DNA from: Azolla caroliniana
Lineage: Eukaryota; Polypodiophyta
Direction of reading: 5' to 3'
Length of the DNA stretch: 64,000 nt
Assembly (NCBI GenBank): GCA_043228905.1
Contig: JBHGNT010000017.1
Coordinates: forward strand, 17,608,001-17,672,000
Shown: piece after piece, positions 50,675 to 62,238 of the stretch
How positions within the stretch are numbered: the stretch's first letter is position 1
Layout of the letters: every line of letters begins with the position of its first letter
Translations under genes and position numbers: made by a program
Notes under the pieces: model-generated
Told to the model about the DNA's origin: nothing
The model's input: the letters and a program-made list of their open reading frames with translations, nothing else
Database searches by the model: none

Positions 50675-53540
50675 TTAACCGGACCGATTTTTCGTTACGC
50701 CCATCTGGTGCCGAAGGGACCGGAAGCGATTCGCCAATAGACACTTGGTCATTCCATCTGCGACATTATCGGTTGTGGATATCTTCTCGAGACCGATTTT
50801 CCCTGAAATGACGTAGTCCCGAACGAAGTGATATCGAACGTTGATATGCTTGGAGGCGTTGAGGTGAACCGGATTCTTTGACAAAGCAACAACACCCTGA
50901 CTGTCGTTGTAGACAACTAGAGCCGAGTCGGAGTCGACTTGTCGAAACGTGTGCGCCAGTTGACCGAGCCATAAGGCTTCTTTTGCCGCGTCGTACGTAG
51001 TTACATATTCCGCTTCAGTTGTTGAGGTGGTTGTGCACTCCTGAAGTTTCGACTTCCACGAGATTGCTCCATTGCCGAATTTGAAACATTATCCGGTTGT
51101 TGATTTCCGACTGTCCATGTAGCCGGCGAAGTCCGAGTCGGTGTAATCGACTACGCCTGAGGTTGAGTTCGGGCCGAAAAGAATGCAATGGTCTTTTGTG
51201 CCAGCTAGATATCTGAACACATGCTTGACTGCGTTCCAGTGCGATCGGCCAGGGTTGTGCATGAATCTGCTAACGATTCCTACGACGTGAGAAATATCAG
51301 GCTGTGTCGCGACCATCGCGTACATAAGGGAGCCAACTGTCGGTGCATATGGTACCGACTTCATATCTTCCCCCTCCGGACTAGATGTCGGGCAGTCTCG
51401 CTGAGATAGCTGAAGGTTAATGGGGAGTGGGGTCGAAGCAGACTTGGCCGAGTGCATGTTGAAGCGTTCCAAGACACGTCCGATGTAGTCGGTTTGAGAC
51501 AAGAAAAGTTGTCATTTATTGCGATGCCGACTAATCTTCATACCAAATATGTGTCTTGCCGGACCGAGGTCCTTCATGGCAAACTTCAACCACAGTTTCC
51601 GAACGAGTTCGGTGAACTCTCCGGCATGTCAGACGGAGAGTAGCACGTCGTTCACGTAAATGATGAGGAAGATGGGAGACCCGTCTTGAGCTGTTTTGGT
51701 AAAGAGACATTGGTCCTCATCGCTCTTGGAGAAGCCGACCGACTGGATGAAGTCGTCAAACTTCTTGTACCACTGTCGGGGTGCCTGTTTCAGGATGTAT
51801 AAACTCTTCTTGAGTCGGCAGACTAGATGTACCTGAGCGGATGCCACAAAGCCTTTCGGCTGCTCCATATAGATTTCCTCCTATAGGTCACCGTGGAGGA
51901 ATGTCATTTTTACATCTAGCTGAATCAACTCCAAGTTGTCGGCGGCCACAACGCCAAGCATGAAACGAAGGGTCGTCATTTTCACCATTGGTGAAAGATT
52001 TCATCGAAGTCAACGCCATATTCTTGTCTAAATCCCTTCGCAACTAATTTGGCCTTGTACTTTGGGTTAGTCAAGTCAAACGTCTCTTTTAGTCGATAGA
52101 CCCACTTAAATGGAAGAGCACGTCGGTTCTTCGGTAATTCGACCATGTCCCAAGTCTTGTTTGCCCAAATGGAGTGCATTTCCGACTCCATCGCCAAATG
52201 CCATGTGGCTGAATCGGCAAATGCCGATGCTTCTTCGTAAGACGTCGGTTCGCCGGCGTCGGTGAAGAAAATTCCAGGAGAGTACCTCTCCGAAGGTTGC
52301 AACAGTCTCTCGGATCTGCGAGGTATGATTGGACTAGTCGCACCGGGTGTCGATGTCGGATGGTCGGAAGCCGAGTCACTCGGTTGTGCTGAATCGGTTG
52401 ATTCAGTGCGGGAGGTGTCGGTTATCCGTGAAACCGATCTCGTGTTGTGGGTTGGGCCTTCATGAAGGGTTGGCACTTCGGAAAATACTACCCTTTGGAC
52501 TTCAATAGGCATAGCCGACTCATTGAACACGACGTCCGAACTTCGGACGATTTGTCTGTGCTCGGGGTCCCAGAGTCGGTATCCAATCTTGCCGTCGGGT
52601 CCATATCCAAGGAAAACACATTTCCTTGATCTTGGTTCGAGTTTTCGGTGGTCATCTTTCGGTATGAGGGCATACGCTTCGCAACCGAAGATCCTCAGCT
52701 TGTCATAATTCGGCTTACTGCCGGTCCATGTTTCCTGAGGTATTTTAAGTCCTAGAGGTCTACTTGGTGACATATTTATTATGTGTATTGACGTAAGTAG
52801 AGCCTCCCGCCTAGAAGCCATCCGACAGTCCGGAGTGTTGGAGCATGGATACTATGCGTTCTTGAATCGTCTGATTCATGCATTTAGCAATTCCGTTTTG
52901 CTCTAGACTATAGGATGTCGTATATTCACGTCGAATGCCGCGTTCGCGGCAAAATTTGACGAATTCTTTAGACTTGAATTCTTCTCTATTGTCGGTTCGG
53001 AGACATTTCAATTTCCGACCGGTCTGATTTTCGACCATTGCAAGCCATTCGGAGAAGATCGAGAACACCCGATCTTTGGTTCTAATGGGGTAAGCCCACA
53101 CCTTCCGAGTCAAGTCGTCAATGAAACTGACGAAGTACGAAGCACCGTCGAGAGACTGATGTGGCATCGGGCCACAAACGTCCGAGTGGACCAAATTGAG
53201 GGGACTCGATTCTCTTGGTGCTGATGTCAGGTGTGATGTGACTACTTGTTTGCCGTACTGGCAATGCTCGCAGAATTGGTGATCTGAGAAGGAGAGTTTG
53301 GGGATGTAACTGGCTCTGGATAGGTGCGTTATTTCGGCCTTGCTGAGGTGTGCAAGTCGTCTGTGCCATAACGATGACACGGGGATATCAACCAAAACTA
53401 AGTCATCCTCTTTGAGTGTGACATATAAAGGGTACAAGGAATGTACCTTTGGTCCTCGAGCAAGCAGGAGGTTCCCTTTGTGGAGTATCCACCCTCCTGA
53501 TGAGAATCTGGCACGGATGCCGGCTTCGTCAAGCTGTCCA
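50675..53540 (-). pseudogene. copia-H pol (integrase-RT-RNase H) with decayed active sites
   Basis: The pre-integrase zinc part (WHRRLAHLS ... CEHCQYGK) and core (SDVCGPMP, LRTDNREEF, NGIAKCMNQTI) are at 52811-53440, with changes in normally fixed GGEF and ER residues. The frame continues at 51982-52821 with the linker and RT start (NKTWDMVELPKNRRALPFKWVYRLKE). The RT core at 51629-51868 has YVND instead of YVDD, a G to A change on the coding strand. RNase H segments follow at 51089-51502 (YAMVATQPDISHVVG) and 50675-50884 (KHINVRYHFVRDYV). Stops and frame changes separate these parts. Confidence 0.87.
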
Positions 53541-53569
53541 ACTGAGATCAGGGGTCTTGAGTGTCATGA

Positions 53570-53640
53570 TATGACAAGCCTCGAACCCATGACCTTATGG
53601 TATATGGGTCGAGCTCTTAACCATCACACCATCTATTGTA
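53570..53640 (-). other. tRNA-like block, antisense in the LTR of gypsy-F
   Basis: On the minus strand an A-box-like TGATGGTTAAGAG (53614-53626) is followed by a B-box-like GGGTTCGAGGC (53578-53588). GACC/GGTC could form an anticodon-stem-like pairing. The acceptor does not close. The scaffold differs from those in gypsy-A and E. Confidence 0.62.
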
Positions 53641-53707
53641 ATTCATAGGATATTATTTTCATTTATGTTTTATTATAAGAAAGTAATGTATATTCCAGAT
53701 TTCTCTG

Positions 53708-53725
53708 GAACATTCTAGAAGTTTC
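53708..53725 (+). promoter_or_regulatory. Heat-shock element in gypsy-F LTR
   Basis: GAA-CA-TTC-TA-GAA-GT-TTC is four perfect alternating units, 20 bp upstream of the TATA box. Confidence 0.7.
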
Positions 53726-53745
53726 AGGATTACTCCTGACAACAC

Positions 53746-53753
53746 TATAAAAG
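53746..53753 (+). promoter_or_regulatory. TATA box of gypsy-F
   Basis: TATAAAAG lies 34 nt before the self-primer segment. Confidence 0.65.
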
Positions 53754-53770
53754 AAGGCACTAGGCATTAT

Positions 53771-53791
53771 GTTGAACCAAATTGGTTCAAC
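53771..53791 (+). other. 9-bp dyad overlapping the self-primer of gypsy-F
   Basis: GTTGAACCA, loop AAT, TGGTTCAAC. The 3' arm overlaps the self-primer (53780-53790), as in gypsy-A. Confidence 0.6.
53780..53790 (+). promoter_or_regulatory. Self-primer segment of gypsy-F
   Basis: AATTGGTTCAA pairs with 53991-54001 through ten Watson-Crick pairs and one G-U pair. Confidence 0.68.
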
Positions 53792-53990
53792 ACTAGTCTT
53801 AAGCCTCTTAGCCGCTTTGTACTTATCTTTTCACATAATATATTAGCTGTTGTCATCATCTTTCTCTCTCTCTCTCTCCTCTTCTCACTTCCTCTCTCGG
53901 GAATGTTACGTAGTCCCGTCCTCTTAGTACTAATAGTACTGCTCTTCTTAGTACTAATTCCATCTCTGCTTTAGTACTATTCCTGACAGT

Positions 53991-54001
53991 TTGAACTAAT
54001 T
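53991..54001 (+). other. Self-priming primer-binding site of gypsy-F
   Basis: TTGAACTAATT starts 2 nt after the LTR (spacer GT); no TGG-type tRNA site is present. Confidence 0.68.
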
Positions 54002-54061
54002 TTCCCTTTCCTCCAGCCTACTTGTCGTTCTCCCTCCTCCTCCTACCCTTTTCCCTATACT

Positions 54062-55222
54062 ATGGCTACTGTTAGCGCCCAAGAATATCAATCCGTTTTC
54101 TCCGAGTTACAGTGCCTAAAAGAAAAGTTTGTTGCCTTGGAACAAGAAAACCAACGGTTGATAGGGGATCTCCAACAAATCGCTCTCGAAAAACAACAAA
54201 CGCAACAACAACATGGGGAGTTAGCATTACGGGTACAACAACTCGAAGCAGCGTTGCAACAACAAGAATCAAGTCCCCAAGGATTTCATAAAGAGCCCAA
54301 GATTGGACTTTCTGTGAAATTTGATGGAACGTGATCGCAATTCTGGGGATTCCTTAATCAGGTACGCTTAGTCATCTAGATGCATCCTTCCCGATATCCC
54401 ACTGATGCATCTCGAGTCGGCCTAATAGGCACGTTACTTAGCGGCTCAGCCTTGGCATGGTTCGCTCCGCTTCTAGAAAAACAATCACCCTTGCTTAATA
54501 ACTTTGAAGATTTTATTGGTGAGTTTAAAGCCTGCTTTGGAGATACCGACAGCATCAGGACGGCGATCAACAAGATCCGAAGATTGCGTCAAGGCGATCG
54601 TCCAGCCTCTGCCTACGCGGCGGATTTCCGTCTACTCGCCTCAGATATTCCCTAGGATGATCAAGCCCTCATGGAGCAGTTTTGCTATGGCTTGCGCAAT
54701 GATGTCAAAGATCTGCTTTTAACCTTCCCCGAAGAACCAAAGTAAGTCTCTTACGGAGGCAATCAATCGAGTGGTCCGATGCGACAACCGCCTTTTCGAA
54801 CGATGTTCGGAGCGTCAGTTACAAATACCACACTCTCGGCCGGAACCCACATACGCCTCAGTCACGGCTAAACCGTTTGCACGCGATGTACCTCAAGCCA
54901 ATATTCCGACACCGATGGAGATCGACACCATGCGTCGATGCGGCTTGTTATCGGAAGAATAAAAGCAACGATGACGTGCCAATCGATTATGCCTTTATTG
55001 CGGTGGACCAGGGCATATCGCCATCAATTGTCCCCATAGGCCAAGAAGACAGGTCAATCAAATCGTCGCCTGTACTAAACCCGAGTCAATTCTTCCCTTC
55101 GGAGTGTCTGATAGTATTAATAGTACTAATAGAGTGTTAGATAGTATTCATAGTACTAATAGCCCAAGTATGTCAAACAAATTTGAAATCCTTAGTCAAT
55201 TAGATGAAGAGTTAAACGATTG
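54062..55222 (+). pseudogene. gypsy-F gag with several stops
   Basis: The ATG at 54062 opens a Gln-rich coiled coil and the same capsid core as gypsy-E (RYPTDASRVGLIGTLLSGSALAWFAPLLE). Stops replace Arg (54332), Gln (54377), Trp (54653) and others, and an extra AAGT near 54742 shifts the frame. The knuckle CLYCGGPGHIAINC lies at about 54990-55032. A short segment with AGTACTA motifs (55107-55165) is inserted before the C-terminus (SQLDEELND). Confidence 0.85.
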
Positions 55223-56799
55223 AGTCCAGCCAAAATAGGAGCCGTTTGGTTGGACAGCTGCCCTAGATCTGTACAGCCCATTAGTGGTTCCATTCCTTCC
55301 AAGCAAGTTAGCAATGTGTTCCTAGCCCAAGTCATTGTTAGTACTAAAAGTACTCCACCAGTACCCGTCCTAGCACTCTTAGATTCCGGAGCTAATTCCT
55401 GTTTCATGGATCGAAATTTTGCCCAAGCTTCTCAGATATCCCTAAGAAAACTTCCTTGTCCCGCATCTGTAGTAGTCATTGATGGTCGTCCCATTGCTTC
55501 CGGGAATACTGTAGAAGAATCAGAACCCATTCAAGTTGTCTTAGGTAGTTTTGTGTGTGTAATATCATTTAATATAATTAGTAGTCCAGAGCATCCCATT
55601 GTCCTAGGATTACCTTGGTTTGAATTACATAATCCAGCCATAGATTGGAGAACAAGAGAAGTCTGATATCGACCACCCCAAGATTCTACTCACCGAGTTT
55701 CGACCATTTCACTCCATCAATTACGCGACGAAGGACACAAGGAGGCAATGTTCCTATTTGCAATATCAGTATATCCTTCCAGCAGTATTAAGAAGGACTC
55801 CTCAGTACAATTTCCGGCAAAATATCATCCTTATGCCGATGTATTTGACAAGGTAAAAGTTGGTACCCTTCCTCATCACCGTCCCTATGACTGTCCCATC
55901 GATTTACAACCAAGAACCAAGCCACCATGGGGACCAATTTACAACTTGTCACCCACCGAGTTAGAAGTCCTTCGAGCCTACATAGAGGAGAACTTGGCAA
56001 GCGGGTTCATCCGTCATTCGAAATCTCCGGCCGGTGCACCCATCTTCTGTGTCAAGAAGAAAGATGGCTCACTTTGTCTCGTCGTTGATTACCGCAGATT
56101 GAATAAGGTCACCATCCGGAATAGGTATGCACTTCCTCTTATATCAAGTCTTTTAGAGCGAGTTAATGGTGCCAAGTTTTTTACCAAAATCGATCTGCGA
56201 GGAGCGTATAACCTCGTGCGGATCCGACCGGGAGATGAATGGAAGACCGCCTTTCGCACGCGGTATGTGCCTTTCGAGTATACTGTTATGCCATTCGGCC
56301 TAACCAATGCACCCGCAATCTTCCAACACATGGCAAATGATATATTCAGAGACCTCTTGGATATCTGTTTGATCATCTATCTTGATGATCTATTGATTTA
56401 TTCGAAGACCCAACAAGAGCACGATTCTCATGTACTATTAGTACTAAAGCGACTCCGCGAGAATGGTCTTTATGCCAAGCTAGAAAAATGTAGCTTTGAC
56501 TGCAAGCAAGTGGAATTTCTAGGCTACGTCATCTCCTCAAAGGGCATCGCCATGGATCCAGCTAAAGTCCAAACTGTACTAGAGTGGCAAATTCCACAAT
56601 CGGTACGAGATGTACAATGTTTTCTAGGTTTTGCTAACTTCTACCGTAAGTTTATACAGGATTACTCGAAGATTATCTTACCCCTCACACAACTTACGAA
56701 GAAGGGCCAAGCATTTCTTTGGTCCATTGAAGCAGATATGGCTTTTCAGCATCTTAAGAAAGCCTTTACATCAGCACCAATTCTAGCTCATGTGGATAC
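55190..56799 (+). pseudogene. gypsy-F pol, part 1 (protease, RT)
   Basis: Frame -1 relative to gag, as in gypsy-E. Protease has DSGA (LLDSGANSCFMD). A TGA lies at 55664-55666. RT is well preserved, with GPIYNLSPTELEVL, KKKDGSLCLVVDYRRLN and YLDDLLIYS. It is cut within RNase H after AHVDT by copia-G. Confidence 0.9.
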
Positions 56800-57268
56800 T
56801 GTTAAGAAAACGTGAAGAAGGCACTCGGGCTCTTCTTTTGTATGCGCGGCGGATCGTAGTGTGCTGGATCGTTAGCGTGCTCTAAACAGACAGAGAAAGG
56901 AAAGGGGACTTACCTCTGTAGTAGCAAAATGGTTTTCTTCTATTACATGTAGAGCTCAACTTGCTCTCGTCAGTCTTCTGGTCTCTCACTCTCTCTCAGA
57001 GTTCTCTACTCACTATTCTCTGTTTTTTTCTTACTTCTTACTTCCTATTCTCTCTCACTTACTTTTACCTAAGTCATAAGTTATTACACATGCAGCTAAT
57101 TAGCTGCCAGTAGCTAATTAGCTGTCAGTCGCTAAATAGCTGTTCACTAGCTAATTAGCTGTCACTAGCTAAATAGTTGTTTTACCTTTTTGTTCACTAG
57201 TAGCTAAATAGCTACTATAGCTTATTTCTCATAAGCATCACATACCATGTTGAGCTTGCTTCTCAACA
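56800..57268 (-). repeat. 3' LTR of copia-G
   Basis: It matches the right LTR apart from a 15-bp insertion near 56850 and few base changes. It includes the AGCTAATTAGCT-type palindrome cluster (57091-57215). Confidence 0.93.
57091..57215. repeat. Palindrome cluster AGCTAATTAGCT in copia-G LTR
   Basis: Short units of AGCTAA(T/A)TAGCTG, many self-complementary, repeat every 13-25 bp. The 5' LTR has the same cluster at about 62056-62180. Confidence 0.8.
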
Positions 57269-57281
57269 CTCCCCCTCAAGC
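57269..57281 (-). other. Polypurine tract of copia-G
   Basis: On the minus strand it reads GCTTGAGGGGGAG, directly before the 3' LTR. Confidence 0.85.
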
Positions 57282-57308
57282 TCAACTTATTCTTGCTTGA
57301 GGTTCTCT

Positions 57309-60300
57309 TCAATCTTCTTTTCCATTTTGCTTTTTAGCCATCTCATCAATGTCTACAACTCCCATCATGTTCCGAAACTGTGTATGCTTTTCCACACTCA
57401 ATCCCTTTGTGAGAATATCAGCAACTTGCTGATTTGTATTCACATACACCAGATCAACTTCTCCTTCAATCACTTTTTCTCTAACAAAGTGATAATGCAC
57501 TTCAATGTGCTTTGTTCTTGCATGGAACACAGGGTTCTTTGCAAGTTGAATGCTGCTCATGTTGTCACACCAGATTGTGACAGTACCGTCTATATACTCT
57601 CCCAAATCAGCAAGCAATCTTCTAATCCATACCTCTTCACAAGTGGCTATGGCAGCTCCTCTGTACTCAGCTTCAGTACTAGACAATGCAACAGTAGCCT
57701 GTTTCTTGCTACTCCATGAAATACCTGCACTTCCCAATGTAAAGATATATCCACTTGTGGATCTCCTGTCTGTTTGGCTTCCAGCCCAATCAGCATCTGT
57801 ATATCCTTCTAGATTTATGTCTAGATCAGCCCTGTAAAATAGTCCAAAGTTCTGAGTTGCTTTTACATACCTCAGGATCCTTCTGATGCAGTCCAAATGT
57901 GGCTTTGTTGGCTGTTGCATAAACTGGCTGACTAATCCAACAGCATAGCTCAGATCAGGTCTTGTTATAGTCAAATAAATAAGGCTGCCCACCATAGACC
58001 TGTACATGTTTACATCTTCTATCTTGGCTCCCAAATCAGCCCTCAACTTGCAGTTTTTATCAAGTGGTACAGCAATAGGTTTGCATCCAAGCATACCATA
58101 CTTTTTCAACATAGTTGTTGCATACTGTTTTTGCAACATACATATACCACTTTCAGATCTGATGATTTCAATACCAAGAAAATATCTCAGATCTCCCAAA
58201 TCTTTCATATGAAACTGCATTTCCAGATTTTTTTTCAACTTTCTTATTTCATCCACGGAATCTCCTCCAATAATCAAATCATCTACATAAATCAGAATAA
58301 TAACAATGCAATCATTTTCACTTTTTACATACAAAGAAGGATCAGCTTTTGACATTTTGAAACCAAGATTTTTCAGAGAATCTGAAAGTTCTCTATGCCA
58401 TGCTCTTGGTGCCTGTTTCAGTCCATAGAGGGCTTTTTTCAGCTTACATACATAATCAGGATGTTTCTTATCTTCAAAACCTGGTGGTTGACTCATATAC
58501 ACTTCTTCTTCCAAGTTACCATGTAAAAAGGCATTTTTTACATCCATGTGATGCAAAATCCATTTTCTGGCTGCTCCTACAGCAAGTAGTGTTCTCAGGG
58601 TTGCCATCTTTGCAACCGGTGCAAAAGTCTCATCATAATCAATCCCTTGCATCTGAGCATATCCTTTTGCAACCAATCTTGCTTTATGTCTACTTACATT
58701 CCCATTGGAGTCATGCTTTGTCTTGTAGACCCATTTGCAGCCTACCACATTTTTCTCTTTTGGTAACTTCACTAAATCCCACGTTTTGTTCTCAGCCAAT
58801 GCATCAATCTCTTCTTGCATTGCATCCATCCATTTCTTCTCAGATTTTGCTTCTTCAAAGCTGTTTGGGTCAGGGATCTGTACCACCTTAGACATATATG
58901 CATAGTGCATAGCCATATATGTATCATACCCAAATCTTTCCACAGTCTTTTTCTCTCTATTTGATCTTCTCAGTTTCTGATTTGCATTCTTTATTGCCTT
59001 TTCCATACCAGGGATTTTCATTTCCTGTATTCCAAGGAAATCATCCAAAGACATATCTGAATCTTCATCTTCCATGTTTTTTGATAGGTCATCCGGGATT
59101 TCATACTCTGGCATTTTCTGTTTTCCTTTTTTGTCATCAGATTTTTTCTGTCCAGTTTTTCCACTCCATGAATTTGAATCAGATTTACCATCTGAGCTTT
59201 TTGATGGTCCAGAACATTCTGTTGATGTTGGACTTTGCTGTCCAACCTTGTCTCCATCTCTGTGACAGTCTTCTACATTTTCTGATCTGTCTTTGTCTTC
59301 ATCTTGACAGTCTTCATCAGTCTCTAGATTCTGTTTTGGGCTGTACCAACTAGCCAACTCATCAAATATCACATCTCGACTTGTCACAATCTTTTTAGTC
59401 ACAGGGTTATAACATATGTACCCTTTTTGTTCTTCTGAATATCCAACAAAGATACATTTTTCTGCTTTTGGATCCCACTTACTTCTTACTTCTACAGGCA
59501 CATGTACATATGCAAGGCATCCAAACACTTTCAAGTGTTGTAAGCTAGGCTTCCTGCCATAAAAACACTCTTCAGGAGTTGCCTCATGTACTCCTGATGT
59601 AATACATCTATTTAAAATGTAATTTGCTGTATTTACAGCTTCTGCCCCAATAGTATAATGGCATGTTCTTCTCAGTCATCACTGCCCTTGTTATGTTCGC
59701 CAAGGTTCTGTTTTTCCTCTCAGCAACTCCATTTTGCTGTGGAGTATATCGGCATGTGAACTGTCTTCTTATTCCCTGATTACACAAAAAATCAGAAAAT
59801 TCATTGGAGAAATACTCTCCTCCTCCATCAGATCTCAAACATTTTATCCTTGTACCAGCCTGCTTTTCTACCATGCATTTAAACTTACGAAAACAGTCAA
59901 ATACTTCACTTTTCTCCTTCATGAAGTACACCCATGTCTTCCGTGAACAATCATCAATAAATGTAACATAAAATCTGCATCCACCAATAGATGCATTCTT
60001 TGTTGGTCCCCATACATCTGTATGTACCAAATCCAATAGATTTTTGCTTACATGTCTCTCATGAGGGAATGGCAACCTGTTTTGCTTACCATATTGACAT
60101 GCTTCACATACTTTTCCCATTTCACACTTTTTCAAGTTTGGCAGTCCAGCCACTGCATCTTTTCTCAACATATTCTTTAATGTTTGCATACTTATATGGC
60201 CAATCCTTTTATGCCACATTTCCACATCTGAGATTACACTCGTTCCATTTGCAAACATGGCTGAAAACTGTTTGGGCATTTCTACATCCAAGATAAACAT

Positions 60301-61635
60301 TCTTCCTTGTCTCTTCCCTTTTGCAATGAGCTTCCCATTCTTTTCTATATAGCATCCACTTTGCTTAAACTTCACTTGCATACCTTGCTCTACAATCTGT
60401 CCAACAGAAATCAGATTCTTAGCAAGGTTTGGAACATGCATCACATTCAACATATACTTGGTTTTTCCTCTTTCTTCCCACAATGGGATATCTCCAACAT
60501 GTTTTATTTGGTGAGTTGTGTCATCACCTGTTTGTACATAACCAGGAACCTCTAGTTCTCTTAAACTCTCAAACCAATTTGCATGTCCAGTCATATGGTT
60601 AGATGCCCCCGAGTCTACATACCACGTAAACTCTTCATTACATTTCTGTGAGCTTTCAGCCACTGCTGCTATCTCATGTTGCACTACAAAACCACCTTCC
60701 TTTTCACAATCTTCACTAGTAGAGGCATAGTTACTCTGTTGTCCTTTTCCTCTTTTCTCATCATTTTGTTTCTTGTAACATTCAGCCTGTGTATGGCCTG
60801 GTTTACCACAATACCAGCAGCCATCATCATTTACATAAGTTTGCTTACCTCTACCTCGGTTGCTCCCCCTGCCTCTGTTGTTGTTTCCTCCTCTATGAGC
60901 TTGTTGTCCTCTTCCTTGAAAGCCATTATTATTGGTTCTTCCTGAGCCAAATCTTCCATGGCCTCTTCCTCGGCCTCTTCCGGCATTATTATAGAGGGCT
61001 TGCCCCTCGTTCTCTGAGTTTCCTTTATTTGCATCATCCATCTGATTCCTTTCCTCTACCACAAGCATTGAGACCAGATCTGAAAAACTTGGGATACTAT
61101 CCCTTGTGAGCATAGAAGTTTTAAAACTCTTGTATTGAGGTCCTAAGCCTCTTAAGCATATTTCCACTTTGTCATCATCTTCTATCTTCACATTGATAGA
61201 AGCAAGTGATTCACATATACTCTTGATTTTTAGGGCATATTCATTTATTGACATCTTACCTTTCTCCAAGGTATTTAGCTCAGTCTTTAACTGGAGCTTT
61301 CTAGCCTTTGTGTTCACAGCAAACAGTTTTACCAAGTTGTCCCAAGCTTCCTTTGGGAGCTTAGCATCTTGTATATGCCCAAGCATTGAATCTGAGATGC
61401 TGAGTGATAGCCAATGCATTACTTTCCTTGCCCCTTGATTCCAATCTTTAAATGCCTTAATATGTGCAGCTGTTGCATTCTCTTCTGGGATCTCTGGAGC
61501 CTCTTCTAGGTCTCCTTCAATGTAATCCCAGTATCCTTTCCCCATCAGAAAGTTTGTCATTCTGAATTTCCACGCCGGGAAATTGTTTTTATCTAATTTC
61601 TCTGTGACCATTTGGCCTACATTCTCTGCAGCCAT
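57309..61635 (-). CDS. copia-G Gag-Pol polyprotein with one frameshift
   Basis: The Met at 61635 opens gag (EKLDKNNFPAWKFRMTNFLMGKG) with a UBN2-type capsid, a Gly/Arg/Asn-rich stretch and a CCHC knuckle (CWYCGKPGHTQAEC). Protease (YVDSGASNHMTG), integrase (HKRIGH ... CEACQYGK; HTDVWGP, LRSDGGGEYF, NGVAERKNR) follow. Near 59655 one extra G in the run after YYW shifts the frame and ends the first ORF at 59608. The next frame (to 57309) carries the linker, RT (NKTWDLVKLPKEKNVVGCKW; YVDDLIIGGD) and RNase H (YTDADWAGSQTDRRSTSGY; KHIEVHYHFVREKV). Apart from the extra base no decay is visible. The product would copy and integrate element RNA. Confidence 0.93.
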
Positions 61636-61767
61636 TTTTTTCCTTCCAAAAAACCAGGGTTTTGCTTTAGTTACTTCAACAAGTAACTTTCTGATTTCTG
61701 ATCAGCAACCAGAGAAATAACTTTCTCAGATTAAGGCACTGCTATACTCTTCCTTACGAGCTACTCT

Positions 61768-61779
61768 GCTCTGATACCA
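61768..61779 (-). other. Primer-binding site of copia-G
   Basis: On the minus strand it reads TGGTATCAGAGC, adjoining the 5' LTR: the initiator tRNA-Met type, as in copia-1. Confidence 0.95.
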
Positions 61780-62233
61780 TGTTAAGAAAACGTGAAGAAG
61801 GCACTCGGGCTCTTCTTTTGTATGCGCGGCGGATCGTTAGCGTGCTCTAAACAGACAGAGAAAGGAAAGGGGACTTACCTCTGTAGTAGCAAAATGGTTT
61901 TCTTCTATTACATGTAGAGCTCAACTTGCTCTCGTCAGTCTTCTGGTCTCTCACTCTCTCTCAGAGTTCTCTACTCACTATTCTCTGTTTTTTTCTTACT
62001 TCTTACTTCCTATTCTCTCTCACTTACTTTTACCTAAGTCATAAGTTATTACACATGCAGCTAATTAGCTGCCAGTAGCTAATTAGCTGTCAGTCGCTAA
62101 ATAGCTGTTCACTAGCTAATTAGCTGTCACTAGCTAAATAGCTGTTTTACCTTTTTGTTCACTAGTAGCTAAATAGCTACTATAGCTTATTTCTCATAAG
62201 CATCACATACCATGTTGAGCTTGCTTCTCAACA
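61780..62233 (-). repeat. 5' LTR of copia-G
   Basis: On the plus strand it runs from TGTTAAGAAAACG to GCTTCTCAACA. It is close to identical to 56800-57268. Confidence 0.94.
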
Positions 62234-62238
62234 GATAC

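Larger units (their letters stand above)
50170..53561 (-). mobile_element. Ty1/copia element 'copia-H', 3' part
   Basis: Reads leftwards from the pre-integrase region (53500) to the 3' LTR (50170-50477). Gypsy-F interrupts it at 53562, so gag and the 5' LTR should lie beyond the right window edge. It shows more stops than copia-G and is an older insertion. Confidence 0.88.
53562..53988 (+). repeat. 5' LTR of gypsy-F (427 bp)
   Basis: It begins TGTCATGATATGACA and ends TATTCCTGACA. It has the antisense tRNA-like block, one heat-shock-type array, a TATA box, the self-primer and several AGTACTA motifs near its end. Confidence 0.88.
56800..62233 (-). mobile_element. Ty1/copia element 'copia-G', nearly intact
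   Basis: It is 5434 bp with LTRs of 469 (3') and 454 bp (5') and a perfect TSD (GATAC at 56795-56799 and 62234-62238). It has a plant-type primer site and polypurine tract. Its polyprotein frame is open for about 1400 codons except for one frameshift near 59655. It is inserted backwards in the RNase H codons of gypsy-F and is probably the youngest insertion on the right side. Confidence 0.95.
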
